64,000 nucleotides of DNA from positions 14,558,501 through 14,622,500 of the forward strand of contig JAWQUS010000027.1 in assembly GCA_036365455.1 (NCBI GenBank), written 5' to 3'. Below are positions 12,157 to 24,500 of the stretch, one piece after another; within the stretch, counting starts at the first letter, position 1; the number at the start of each line of letters is the position of its first letter. A model generated the notes under the pieces. The model saw nothing but the letters and a program-made list of their open reading frames with translations, was not told where the DNA came from and made no database searches. The translations under genes and the position numbers were made by a program. The DNA is from Macrosoma leucophasiata. Its lineage: Eukaryota; Arthropoda; Insecta; Lepidoptera; Hedylidae.

Positions 12157-12554
12157 AAAATATTTAAATTTCAATTAATATACGCTTTGGATTTTACGTA
12201 ACTACCAGAGATCAAAGGAAAAATCTTATCTATGGTAATACTGAACAAATACGTTTCATTCTACACATGAATCGATTGTATAAATTGCTCTTTTTTATGT
12301 TGTCTTGTGTAGAGGGATTACATAATTAATGCGTTACCTAAACACAGTATAACAATAATCCTTGCATAATGTCTAAATCTCATTATACATACATGTACTA
12401 CCTATTTCTAGTTAGTGGGTGGTTATGTTATGTGATTATGTTGGTATAAAATTAATTTACCCATACCACCATACCATGACCATACCTATGTACCTTGAAT
12501 TTTGTCATATGAGAACACTGCAGATTGCGCTCCTTCTTCTATTCGCCATGGCTA

Positions 12555-12680
12555 CGTTCCACTTAACGCCCGCTACGCCATCGACCACGACCGCTGAAAT
12601 TGCGTTCCACTAGCGTAAAAAGGCACTGTCGGCGAATCATATGAGTGGAACGCACATCTTGAGCATTATGGCGACATGGT
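12555..12680. repeat. Repeat family F, copy 1
   Basis: Contains gaccacgaccgctgaaattg, aacgcgtaaaaaggc-like sequence, ggcgaatc and catcttgagc, shared in the same order with 47640-47772. Its nature is unknown. Confidence 0.6.
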
Positions 12681-12772
12681 GAAATAGGGTGCCGCTATTT
12701 TTGCAGAAACTTTATTGGTAGAAATACATTTAGCAAAATAGGATTCGCAGATTTTTTTAGTAGAATACATAG

Positions 12773-13957
12773 TTTTTTTTTTTTTTTTTTTGTCTCCAAT
12801 GTATATTTAAACAAGAGGAGTAAGTAATGTTGTGGATGACTTGACAGAAGTCCTCGCTACGGTTTACGGGCGACTTAGGTCAATATCAAGATGAAAGGTG
12901 TGTATAGAGTGGGTTAGATATGTATTTTGAGTTTAGTTATTATGTGATGATATCTCATGTATTGTTGAACTGCTTTAAGGTGTTGACAATGTGTTTAGTG
13001 AACTGATTGAATGTGTTTCTTGTACTTTCTTTTTGTAGGATGCTTTCTAATTTGAATGGGTCTATATTGAGCATATTGCATGTGTTTATGTGAGTGAAGC
13101 GAACGTTACTGTAGCGAGGACAATCAGTTAGCAGATGGTGGATGCTTTGAATTGAAGTGTCATCACAGGGACATTTGTCCGAGGGAGTGATTTTCAATCT
13201 ATGGAGATATTGTTTATGGTAACCGTGCCCGGTAAAAACTTGAGTGAGGTGGAAACTTGGGTAGCCTATTTTGTGTAACTCGTTTATTGCATTCAAGTCG
13301 GGTAACCATTTTCGGGTGTGTTCGCCAGTTCGTGATTCTATGTAATTTTTGTTACTTAATAATGCAGTTTCATCTTTTAGAATATGCTTCACAAAGCTTA
13401 TCGGAAACTCCTTGAAATCAGGGGCTTTATGTAGACGTGCAGCGTCCTTTGCCGCGCTGTCGGCTTCTTCATTGCCTAATATTTTGTTGTGTGCTTTGAT
13501 CCATATAAAAGATATGTTTTCTGAAAGTTGGCTATAGTATTTATGAATGGAGTTGACTTGTGAGTTGTTAGAGTTTGGATTAGAAATTTCTTGTAGTGCC
13601 GACATACTATCAGAGAGTATGGCTACATTGAAGGTGTTACTGCTATGTATCCATGCTATTGACTTTTCAATGGCCAAGAGTTCTGCCTGGAATACTGAAC
13701 AACTATGGTGTAATTTAAATTTCTTTATAATTTTGGTGTTATTTGGTCTATGAATGACATAAGCGGCACCGACATTGTTTGAGTGTTTGCTACCATCTGT
13801 AAATATTTTAACAGTGTCAGGGGTACATAATGCGTCTATTTCGCTTTGATCTGTTGCCAGATCAAAATTGATTGCATGTTTAACCGAAGGGTGCGGTGCG
13901 TTTTCAGGAGAAGTTGGACGATGAAGAGTGACGTGATGGGGTAAGTATTTTGTTACA
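12773..13957 (-). mobile_element. 5'-truncated LINE with RNase H domain
   Basis: Flanked by 12-bp target duplications TAGAATACATAG (12761-12772 and 13958-13969) with a poly(A) tail (T-run at 12773-12792 on the plus strand). The minus strand encodes an RNase H with catalytic FTDGSKHSN, QAELLAIEKS, ILSDSMSALQ and GNEEADSAAKDAA, then a C-terminal Cys/His region (DKCPCDDTSIQSIHHLLTDC) ending at a stop near 12955. The frame from about 13930 to 12955 is open. The RT is absent. The arrangement fits I/R1/jockey-superclade LINEs that carry RNase H. Confidence 0.9.
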
Positions 13958-14145
13958 TAGAATACATAGTTGGCATCATACTACGATTGGCATGGCATGT
14001 ATCAATTCGAATAACACGCTTTTCGCAGAAATTCAGCCCCCGGTGTAACGGGGTAACCAGTCTCGGTCTGGACGCTGGCTGTGGAATGGCATGCGGCAGA
14101 ACGGCAAAAATTCAATTGGCATCTTATTATTAATATTTTTTTTTT

Positions 14146-14498
14146 CGCGGGAACCTTGAAATATGCGTGTGGTGCTCTTATTTTATTTCATTTTCTTGGT
14201 GTATTTTTGAGTTATATTAAATAAAGTTGGTGGCATTTTGTTTGATATAAGCTTATTATAGTGCTCGTGTATAGTGAAATATAATAACAGTGCGAAAACA
14301 CGTTTTTTCGGGTTGCCTCCAAAACTTCATTGTGAATGTTCTGGTAAAGTAGCCATCGCTTTACTAGAATTACTGACTGTGACTGACTGACGGACTGATA
14401 AATTGACTGACGTCTCTGAATTTTACGTTGCTTAATACGAATACGAAATATCGTTTTACTTGACACTGGCAATAAGCAAAACAAGCGACGCCATAAAA
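14146..14498 (+). repeat. Repeat family C, copy 2 (left arm of an inverted pair)
   Basis: Near full length, from cgcgggaaccttgaa to gcgacgccataaaatt. It faces copy 3 tail to tail across about 20 A/T bases. Confidence 0.75.
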
Positions 14499-14518
14499 TT
14501 AAATTTTAAAAAAAAATT

Positions 14519-14884
14519 AAATTATGGCATCGCTATTACGCATATTGCCAGTGTCAAGTAAAACGATATTTCGTATTTATTCAAGCAGCGTAAAAGTTAG
14601 TATAATATAGTCAGTCAATTATTTAATAAGTATGTCAGTCAAGTGAGATACAGTCATGTTATTCGAGTAAAGCGATGGCTACCTTACCAGAACATTTACA
14701 ATGAAGTTTTGGAGGCAACCTAAAAGGTCGTGTTTTCGCACTGCTATTCTATTTCACTATACACGGCACTGTAATATACCTATATCAAACAAAATGCCAC
14801 CAACTTTATTCAATATAACTTAAAAATACACCAAGAAAATGAAATAAAATAAGAGCACCACACGCCTCTTTCAAGGTTCCCGCA
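14519..14884 (-). repeat. Repeat family C, copy 3 (right arm of an inverted pair)
   Basis: Starts attatggcatcgctattacg and ends caaggttcccgc, the reverse complement of the family. With copy 2 it forms a 0.74-kb imperfect palindrome. Confidence 0.75.
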
Positions 14885-15581
14885 AAAAACCCAGGCATCC
14901 TATTAAAATTGCAGAAATTCACACTTGCGTAGTTTTGACAATGCTGACAACATAAAAACGATGTAAGTAGCTTCATGTTGGTAATGTTGGTATGAGTTCT
15001 GGGTGCACGTTTCGTAAACAAAACTGAAGGTCTCACATATAAATATACTTATATTACTCTATGGTCTCACATTTTATAAGGCAGACCGTCTCTTTCTTAC
15101 GTAGTATTTTTATACTCTTTGGCGATCATTTGGTGGAACGCGCCCGGCCTGATGTCAAAATATCAAATGTCACAAATTAGATTTTATGATTTTCAGCATT
15201 TTCAGTTTTTCAGCTTTCAGCGAATTTATATCTCTTGGGACTCTTGGGAGCTCAGATTTACATTTTTGCACACTTTCTATTTTGGTCTTCGCAGAGTTTA
15301 GAGACCAACCTATCACAAACAATAAGTGAGCTATCTCTGTTACGGCGAGCGAATTTTTGACGTAACCATCGTGAAGCTACTATCGATAATGATGATAAGG
15401 TTTCAGTTGTGAAATTGTGATAAACGTCACTGACTTTAGCATTCGTTTGTGAACTGTGATTGCGTCGAGTCGAGTCCATTAGCAGTTTGCAGTTTCCATC
15501 GGTAGTTCACGCGGCAAGTGTTCTGGTGTGTCATTTCTTCAGTTCAAATAATATCAACATTCATATCACCAGCAAATAACC

Positions 15582-18500
15582 ATGGCAGACAAACTAGTAA
15601 AGAATAGAGTCTGTATAGTGGGCTCTGGCAATTGGTAAGATTTTTCATAAATTTCTTCCTACAAAACTTTGTTTATATTGACCTTATAGACAATATTCCG
15701 ATTGTGATGACATAATAACTTCTATATTGATAGATGATAGGATTGTAGAATATTAACAATATTTTAATTATTCTATTTTATTAAATTGTCTGTTTTTTGT
15801 CGGTTTTGTTATTAAATTTACAAACATGTAATAAATGCATTCATATTTTTGTTAAAAGGGGTTCAGCTATTGCTAAGATTGTGGGTCGAAATGCAGCTCG
15901 TCTCCCTAATTTTGAAGATAGGGTGACTATGTGGGTGTATGAGGAGATGATTAATGGAAAGAAACTCACAGAAATTATTAATGAAACTCATGAAAATGTC
16001 AAATATCTACCAGGGCACAAATTACCTGAGAATGTGGTATGTATCTTAATTTTTGCTTTATAATATTCTATTGTAACTTGGTAAAAATATACTTATATGG
16101 TTGTGCGTTAAGTCAAGTCAAGGTGCATTTTTCTTGGCATGGTATGTCCTGTATGTGTAGTTCTATTTTAGTATCACTTCCTCACATGCGTTTTCAATGT
16201 CACTGACATTGTGTAATATGTTGTGAGACCTGCAATTAATATAATTTATTCTTGTTCTAACATGAACATGTTTTAATATGTATAAAATTTATTTAAATAA
16301 GGAATTCAGTTATAATTTGAGGCACTAATTATTCAAAGACTCATTTTGATTAATTAGTATTTTGTATCTACCTACATCCCCAGGCATGATCCAGTACCTT
16401 AACAGGTGAGGTCATAAATAATGCAAATTGAACAGACTGAATAGTTAAGATAATTTTCTGTGTTACAGAAAATAAGTACAGTTGTTGGTTGAATTGGTTC
16501 TAAAGTGGTCATTTCAGGATTTCCTAAAAAAAAGTTTGGATACTGAAATTAAGGCTAAAATGAGTATTATTTTTTTTAATTATGGCATCGCTATTACGCT
16601 TATAGCCAGTGTCAAGTAGAACAATATTTCGTATTCGTATTTATTTATGCAGTGTAGAAGTTAGTATAATATTATTATAGTCAGTCAATTATTTATTAAG
16701 TTTGTCAGTCAAGTGAGTACAGTCAGATATTAGAGTAAAGCAATGGCTACTATACCAGAACATTTACAATGAAGTTTTAGAGGCAAACTGAAAGGTTGTG
16801 TTTTCACACTGTTATTCTATATCACTATACACGGGCACTGTAAAAAACCTATATCAAACAAAATGCCACCAACTTAATTCAATATCTTTTTTTTATTTTT
16901 TTTCCTTTTTGAATCTGCAATCAGTCTCATTTAACTATAAGCAGATAGGTGCAGTGATGAAGATGGTTGGGCGAGATAGGACCAGTGTCCCAGCTCTCTA
17001 TATTAAGACATATTAATAATTATATATAAATAAAATAAGAGCACCATACGCCTCTTTCAAGGTTCCCACCAAAGCTCCCTATTTTTTTTTTTGGTAAATA
17101 ACAATATGAAAATTGTTCATTTGCACAAAAGTATAATAGATGGATTGGCCACCTCCTTTAAAACAGCTTTATGATAAAGTTATTTATTTTAGTAATCTTT
17201 ACATAATAATCTTAATATTGATTGATTTTATTTTTTGCAATAACATGCTAGTGAATTTAGAAATTAAGAAAAATCGGAAAGAATAAATTACTTTGGGCAA
17301 AAATTTAACCTGCAACCTCGGGATAACAGGATTACAGTTTCTTCTGTTTGCAATTCTAAATACATAAAGGGTGTACATCTAGTGTAGTCCATTTTTCAAG
17401 CCGTGCATCCCGGGGCATTGCGATGTCGTGTTGTGAATTTTTATGTTGTTTTTCATAGATAATTATTATATATATATTTTTAATGTAATGGAAGTGGTAA
17501 ACAAGCATGCAGTTCACATTGATGTTAAGTGATGACTGCAACCTATAGACACCCACACAGTCGCATCGGGATACGACGTCCTTATATTTTATTTTTGTAC
17601 TTATGTGTTACTTTATGTATGTATTTCCACGCGTCCCATATGAAGTATGCAGAGATTGTGGGAGTGCCAGATACCTATATCGGTCCTTACACACCTCCCA
17701 TGCTTCTTCTACATTCATCATCTTAATGTTACTAAATCTTAGTAGGTATTAATATCTTTACTATCTTAGGTGGCGGTTCCGGATGTGGTAGAAGCCGCAA
17801 AAGACGCAGATCTCCTCATTTTCGTAGTACCCCACCAGTTCGTGAGGACTCTGTGCTCAACGCTCCTCGGTAAAATAAAACCCACGGCAGCTGCGCTATC
17901 GCTGATAAAGGTGTGTTGCATTGTTGCTAATAGAATTCAATAGTTCGACGTCGAAATCAATTTTGTTACGTAGTTTCGTCTTTAAATAATATAATAATAA
18001 TGGCAACCTATTATACGTCCCACTGCTGGGCACGAGTCTCTCCCCTTTTTGGGGGGAGGCCTGGAGCTTACTCTAGTTTCGTCTTTATTGTCTCTTATAG
18101 GAGTTATCGGTTTATTTGGTGTTAATATTTTAAACGCATATCATACGATTCCTCAGCCCCTGTAATAAGAAACAGGGATTAGGGTTCTACTCGGTAATGC
18201 TCGTAATCGTAATAGATAATATAGGTATATTTAGGTATGCGCGAATTCAGCCTTATGGTGAGTGAGTCACACAGGGACACACATTCACCCTAACTAGGGA
18301 GTAGTGACAACACGACGCCGAGAGGTAGGGGCACGATAAATCGTGTAGTAATAAGCCTTTTAAACATACGTATGTAATTTTACGTCTGTATTCCCTGCAG
18401 GCATAAGGAGAGACTGTGTCACTGGGCACCTTCTTTTCTTTCCTTCACTTTTCTTCCTTTGAACCTTAGCGGTTAGCAGTAGGAGTCTGCTACCATTTTT

Positions 18501-21500
18501 GACGCAGGCATTTTAAAGGTTGGTTTACAGGTATTGTAATATGAGCAGTTTAAAATAAATAGGTAGGTTTAATACCTATCTTAAGTTTGAATGTGGAACG
18601 TGTTTACGTATTTTATGTTCATGAACAAATGTATAAGGTTGCATTAATTATCATGAAGATGTATGTAATAGGAGTAAGTAATTTATTTATTCCACCGTCA
18701 TCAATTCTACAATACAGCTCTTAAGTAGATAATTCACTTGCGACCGACGCTCTATTGTTGTAGGTATTTTATTTTACCTTCACGCGAAGTCTCTTTCGGG
18801 ACAGACATAGACACAGAGTGACATTAATCTTTAATTGGCTAAGGAGATGTTGCGAGCTCGGCCCTGGTTCGTACACGTCCTCAAAAAATGGGTAAATTAA
18901 AGAAGAATAAAAAAAAATACAAATAATTTATTCAGGAATATATTTTAGAGTTACAACCACATTTAATTCAAACGATTTTATCATTTTCAACTATGTTCAA
19001 CATGGCGGCGATACAGCCGACACTTGGGATCAATCGATTTTGATAGTATTTAGAAAATATTACTTTTTTCTCCAAGTACTATAATCAAAATACAATTTAA
19101 AAAATGAAAATGCCAAAATCACATTGCCCGCCATATTCGCCATGTTAGTTTTTAGTTGCAATTCTAACTGCAAATTATGTTTTGTAACTGCAAACAAAGC
19201 TAAATAAGTGAAAATGTGCAGTAAAAAACGTTTTTATATTGATTTTGCCTGTTTAATGATATTGTGTACAATACATGGCCGGAGGTCCATACATTTTTGC
19301 AACATCTCCTTTAACCTTACAATTATTAGAGATGTTTGCGGATATGACGAATATTATGAATAATATCTAATCATACGGATTTCGGTTATCTGGTAGTTTC
19401 GGTTTATTACAGAGCTCCATAACATCCCTATATTTTTTTATGTCATAAAGTGGCCAACAAACATACATTTCATATTTATTTATTTATTTACATTTTCATG
19501 CACACAAAAAGAAATGTTACATGAGGCGAACTTAATGCTAATTTCATACATATTGATGGTAAGTGAATACTGTACCCTATGGGCATATACATAAATAAAA
19601 AAAAACTATGTTAATGCGTTGCTACTCTCAGGCCTAAGCTGAAATGCCTCTGTGCCGGAAATTACAGACCCGTACATTACTAGTACAAGACCGGAACACG
19701 ATAGCGCAGAACACTACTATTAGCGGCACGTAGATTAAGTAGTGCGATGGTATCTACGCCAGCGAGCTCCGTCACTGGAACTCTACCACCTAAGTATACC
19801 TTAGATATTCTTATACCTTTATCGCGTGTAAAACAAGATTCGCTCCAAAAAATAAACCACGGCCCTAACCTAACCTTGTGCGCCTATTTTAACTTGTTAT
19901 GTAAGCATTTTATGTAGTTCATTAACATTGGCAGGGCTTCGACATAGCGGAGGGCGGTGGCATTGATTTGATTTCGCACATCATCACAAGATGTCTGAAA
20001 ATTCCTTGCGCCGTGCTCATGGGTGCCAATATCGCGTCAGAGGTAAGTGCTGTGATTGAATGTGGTACAATTTGTGGCACATAATATATGTACATACAAA
20101 TTAACCATTGAGTACGAAGTTAAAGTTAGTACCTGCGAACCTGTTAGTCAAATCCAGTGCTTTTAAGATCTATGCCTGAAGATTAACAATGCGTCTATCC
20201 GTATTGAAATTCAAATCTAACGGATTAATTTCTCCTTTGCTACTTTCTTGTAGTTTGAAAATAATAAGTAGTCTGAAGTACTCCGAAAATTTAATTCAAA
20301 CGCGTTGCTCACTATTTGTTTATTTAAAGGCCATGGATTAATCATTTATTATGGTAGAATAACGTTTGCAGGGTCAGCTTGTGGACTATAAACAGAATAA
20401 GCACTGTTATATCTTCAATGTTTTGACTCTATCGTAGGTATACCTATATCGAAATTTTTGGGCGGCTCATATTTTTCGGCTAGCTTGACCTAACTAAACT
20501 TGAAAAACAAATTTTAAGTTTACCAATTCATTTTTAAAATATAATTAATAAAAATGTGTCATGCTTGAGGTCTACTCAGTATTTATAAAACAGAAATAAT
20601 TGTACTCACTTAATATTTTTTAATAACTACCGCCCCCACTCAGTGTGTTCGTTTTACATTGCATTGCAAGACTTACATACATATTCACCTTGAATTCTCA
20701 TTAATTTCCTCAGTAGAGCTAGTTCAGTCAATTGCGGAAGGACTCCTTTGTTATAGGTTCATTCAGTTTGAAAAGACAACTCTTTTTCTAAAGAAAAATA
20801 ACCTCAAACGCGACACCCGCAACTCGCTCTATTTCCGATAAAATTGTTAAAGGTCAAATAAAGATGTGCCTACTTAATGAATGAGTTTCCGATCTGCGGA
20901 TGACCCTGTCTTCGGTGACAAGGCGAAGGCAAACCAGTATTGCAAAATGATTTCGTATAAATTTTCTATTACAAAGTTATGTTTTTTTAAGATGTGTTTT
21001 TTATGCATATTCATGACATGTCAAGTTTATTACGGGTAGATATGAGAGGTGTGGAGCGCCAAAAATATTTGTTGGAAAGACAGAAAAAAAAACTCCTCTA
21101 TCAAGACTTTAAAAATTAATATTCTCTTATAAATATCCATCCATGCGAACATGCCGGTTTCGAAGACTCTTGACCCCATCATCGGATAATAGTTGACCTA
21201 TTTGGTCGAGGTAGGTCAGTCTCGGTCTACATTGTTAGGCCATCATTCTCTCATAAATATAATGTACATTATGTTGATATCTGGAATTTCCTGATAGTTC
21301 TGTTCTTATTCAATTGTACTAATTAACGAATTCGGTTTGTGTCAATAAGAGACTTCGCCTCTAATTTATCTCCATCTCCCGAGGAGACGGAATTAAACGT
21401 AAAATTGACAGATGGATTTTGTTAGAGGACTGTATAGTGCAGATGAAATGTCTTACATGTCTACGTAATAGAAAATCAGCTAGGGCACGATATTTACATT

Positions 21501-24500
21501 GCATTGCGCTATGTAATTTATTAATTAAAATATGTAGGTAAGGACGGGGTAAATCGCATTCCTTTTACAGTCTTATTACATAGATTACTAAAATAGATAG
21601 AAAACATTCACCCTTCTTATTCATAAACGTACATTAGATACGTTTTAGTTATAGAATGCTTTGTCTTTGTCATTTGCACTGTCAAATGTGCAGGATAGAA
21701 AAAGACAAAGGAGAGATTAGCAACACTAGCTAAATACGTTTATGAATAAGGGGGTTAATCACAAAACCTATTGTACATAATAATATCGAGGTCAATAATG
21801 TAGTTCTCGCGAATATCTTACTTACATTTTCTTTAAGTATCTCCAAAACTAAAGGAAGGAAAAGTGAATATGATTTTGTTACTGACCTTGGTACTCTCGT
21901 AACGTAATATAAGCATAACAGTACTTAAAGTCAATAACTTTAATAATTTGTACATTATTAACATATTATATTGTGTATGCGTAATGTATTTTTACTAAGG
22001 ATGAGACGATACACACTTCTACCAATTCGATATCAATATTTAATTCAATAGAATCACACTAACAATAATTTAACTCTATCGATTTGTAATGCGGAATGTG
22101 AAAAGAAATTATTCTAATATTCCTTAAATAATAACATTTCTGAATTAGAACAGGAAGAATCAAAATTGGTTGCACATAGGTACATGTTTGCTAAATTTTT
22201 TAAATATCTAAATTTTATACGCTTAAAAAAGCAAGTCTATTAGCTAGCCATAGTAAAAATAACAGAATGAGCTAAATATGGGCTAATATTTGTTTGTGTT
22301 GCCGATGACGATTTTCCAAGCATAATCCCATTGTTTGGTTCGCATGGTTTACACGTAGAGCTGAACACGGTGATGGCACTTTGACTCACAAGGCAGTGGC
22401 GGACTAAGGGGCCCGGGCCGCATTTGCCATTTGGGAGCCTAGTAGCCTGACGCACGAGCAAAAAAAAAGTCATGAGGTAAAATTTGGTGGCCCCCGCCAC
22501 ACACATATTGGGCCCCTCAATACGCACCAGGATGATAGCGCGAGCAAAAAAAAACTATATTTCCCTCCGTAAGCTCTTCTACAAATCTTTCGTTGATCTT
22601 TGAAGGCCCCCAGGACCGGCGAGCCATGGCGGACCGTCCCTGCCTTCCCCTCCCCCTTAGTCACTGCATTATCAATAGACACATCAAAGTCAAATATAAA
22701 ATTTAATAAATTATTCTTTTAAATTAATTTTTAATATAAAAAAAAATATAAATTAAATTTAAAATTAAAATTGTTAATTTAAATATTTAATTATTAAGTA
22801 AAATTTTAATTTAATTAAAAATTATTTATTTTTTACACGGCATTTAGATCCCGTTTAGTATGGAAAATGTGATCTTAAGTTATATTCTCAAGGACTGAGA
22901 TCTGCCTATTAATACGGGCCTAAAAATAAAGATAACATCGATATTATTATCAATGTGTCTGTAAGGTATTTACTACTTACATCACTAATTCTGCGTCGAA
23001 GTCGAAAGACATTTTTTGTACCTGTAGCGAATATTTCAAAATACGACACAAAATCAAGTAAACTATTTATGTTACGATGTGCGTATCGTTTGTTAAACAA
23101 ATATAATAAAATAAACGACTGACTGCATAATTATCAAAACGATGTATAGATAATTTTCCGTCATGAAAATTAATGACCAATGGCTGTTTTTTAAACGGTC
23201 TATAGGTTTTAATGATACTACGTAACTACCGTAAATATACAAAGGAAAACGAATGACTTAAAGATGTCCAGCGTGTGATTTAAAGATAATGCTGGTTGAG
23301 AGTTTGGAGCCTTGGTAATACATTAATGAATAAATGAATGTAATATAGGTAATACTTTAGAATATCTATTAGTGGGATTTGGATACAACAAAGTATCAAA
23401 CAAAAAAATATTCAAGACAATAATCAGTGTAGATACATAATTATGGTTTCTGAAGCGATTTGGAAATCTCTTTCAAATACTTTTTTTTATGTCATAAAAG
23501 TGGCAAACAAGCATGCAGTTCACATTGATGTTAAGTGATGACTGCAGCCTATAGACACCCACAAAATGACCAGAGATCAAAATGCAGATACGTTGTCACT
23601 CCTGAGGCCTAAGGTGTTATGCCTCTGTGTCGGAAATTACAGGGCCGTACATTACCACCTGACCGGAACACGATAGTGCTGAACACTACCATTTAGCGGC
23701 AAGTATATTAGGTAATGCGGTGGTGCCTACGCCCGCGAGCTCCGTCACTGGAGCTCTACCACCAGTAAAAACTTTCTTTTGAAAGAAACTTTAAACGGTT
23801 TTAAGGCTTCCATAAAAATATGTCAAAAGGAAATATCTGAACTATTATAAGATCACTCTTACGTCTGTCTGCCTGTCTGAAATCCTATTTAAAAATATTA
23901 TTTATTAGGTGGCAGAGGAGAAGTTCTGCGAAACGACAATCGGTTGTCGCGACGTGATGCTGGCGCCAATGATGCGGGATATAATCCAAACGGACGAATT
24001 CCGAGTGGTTGTCGTCGACGATGAGGATGCTGTGGAAATTTGCGGAGCTCTTAAAGTAAGTCTGTTTGTTATTGCTGTCTTAAACTGAACCGAACATGTT
24101 TATGTTTCCAAAAATAAATACTTCGACTTGGCTTTGTACATTTATGTTGGTATTTGGTATGGCTGACGTATTTTCTGCAAAAGTGAACCCATAACTATAC
24201 TAACATAACTATACCTATGTTTGCGCATTGTGGCGAATTGTGGTCGTTATATGATTTGATCTCATGGCGATGACCAAGTTTGTCGACGTAGTCCCCGGCA
24301 GCAAGATCACGTTTTTCGAGTCTTGGTTTTAGGTGGATTAATTTCCCAATGGTCTCTGTAATACAAGACTTGTTAGAAATCAGAGCTTTTTGACTGTATA
24401 TCGAACATAAAATAAAAATAATTACTGCATTTATTTGTAAAGTTAGGAAGACTAATAGGCATCTCGTCCAAGCAAGCGTCCACGATTTATCATTTATATA

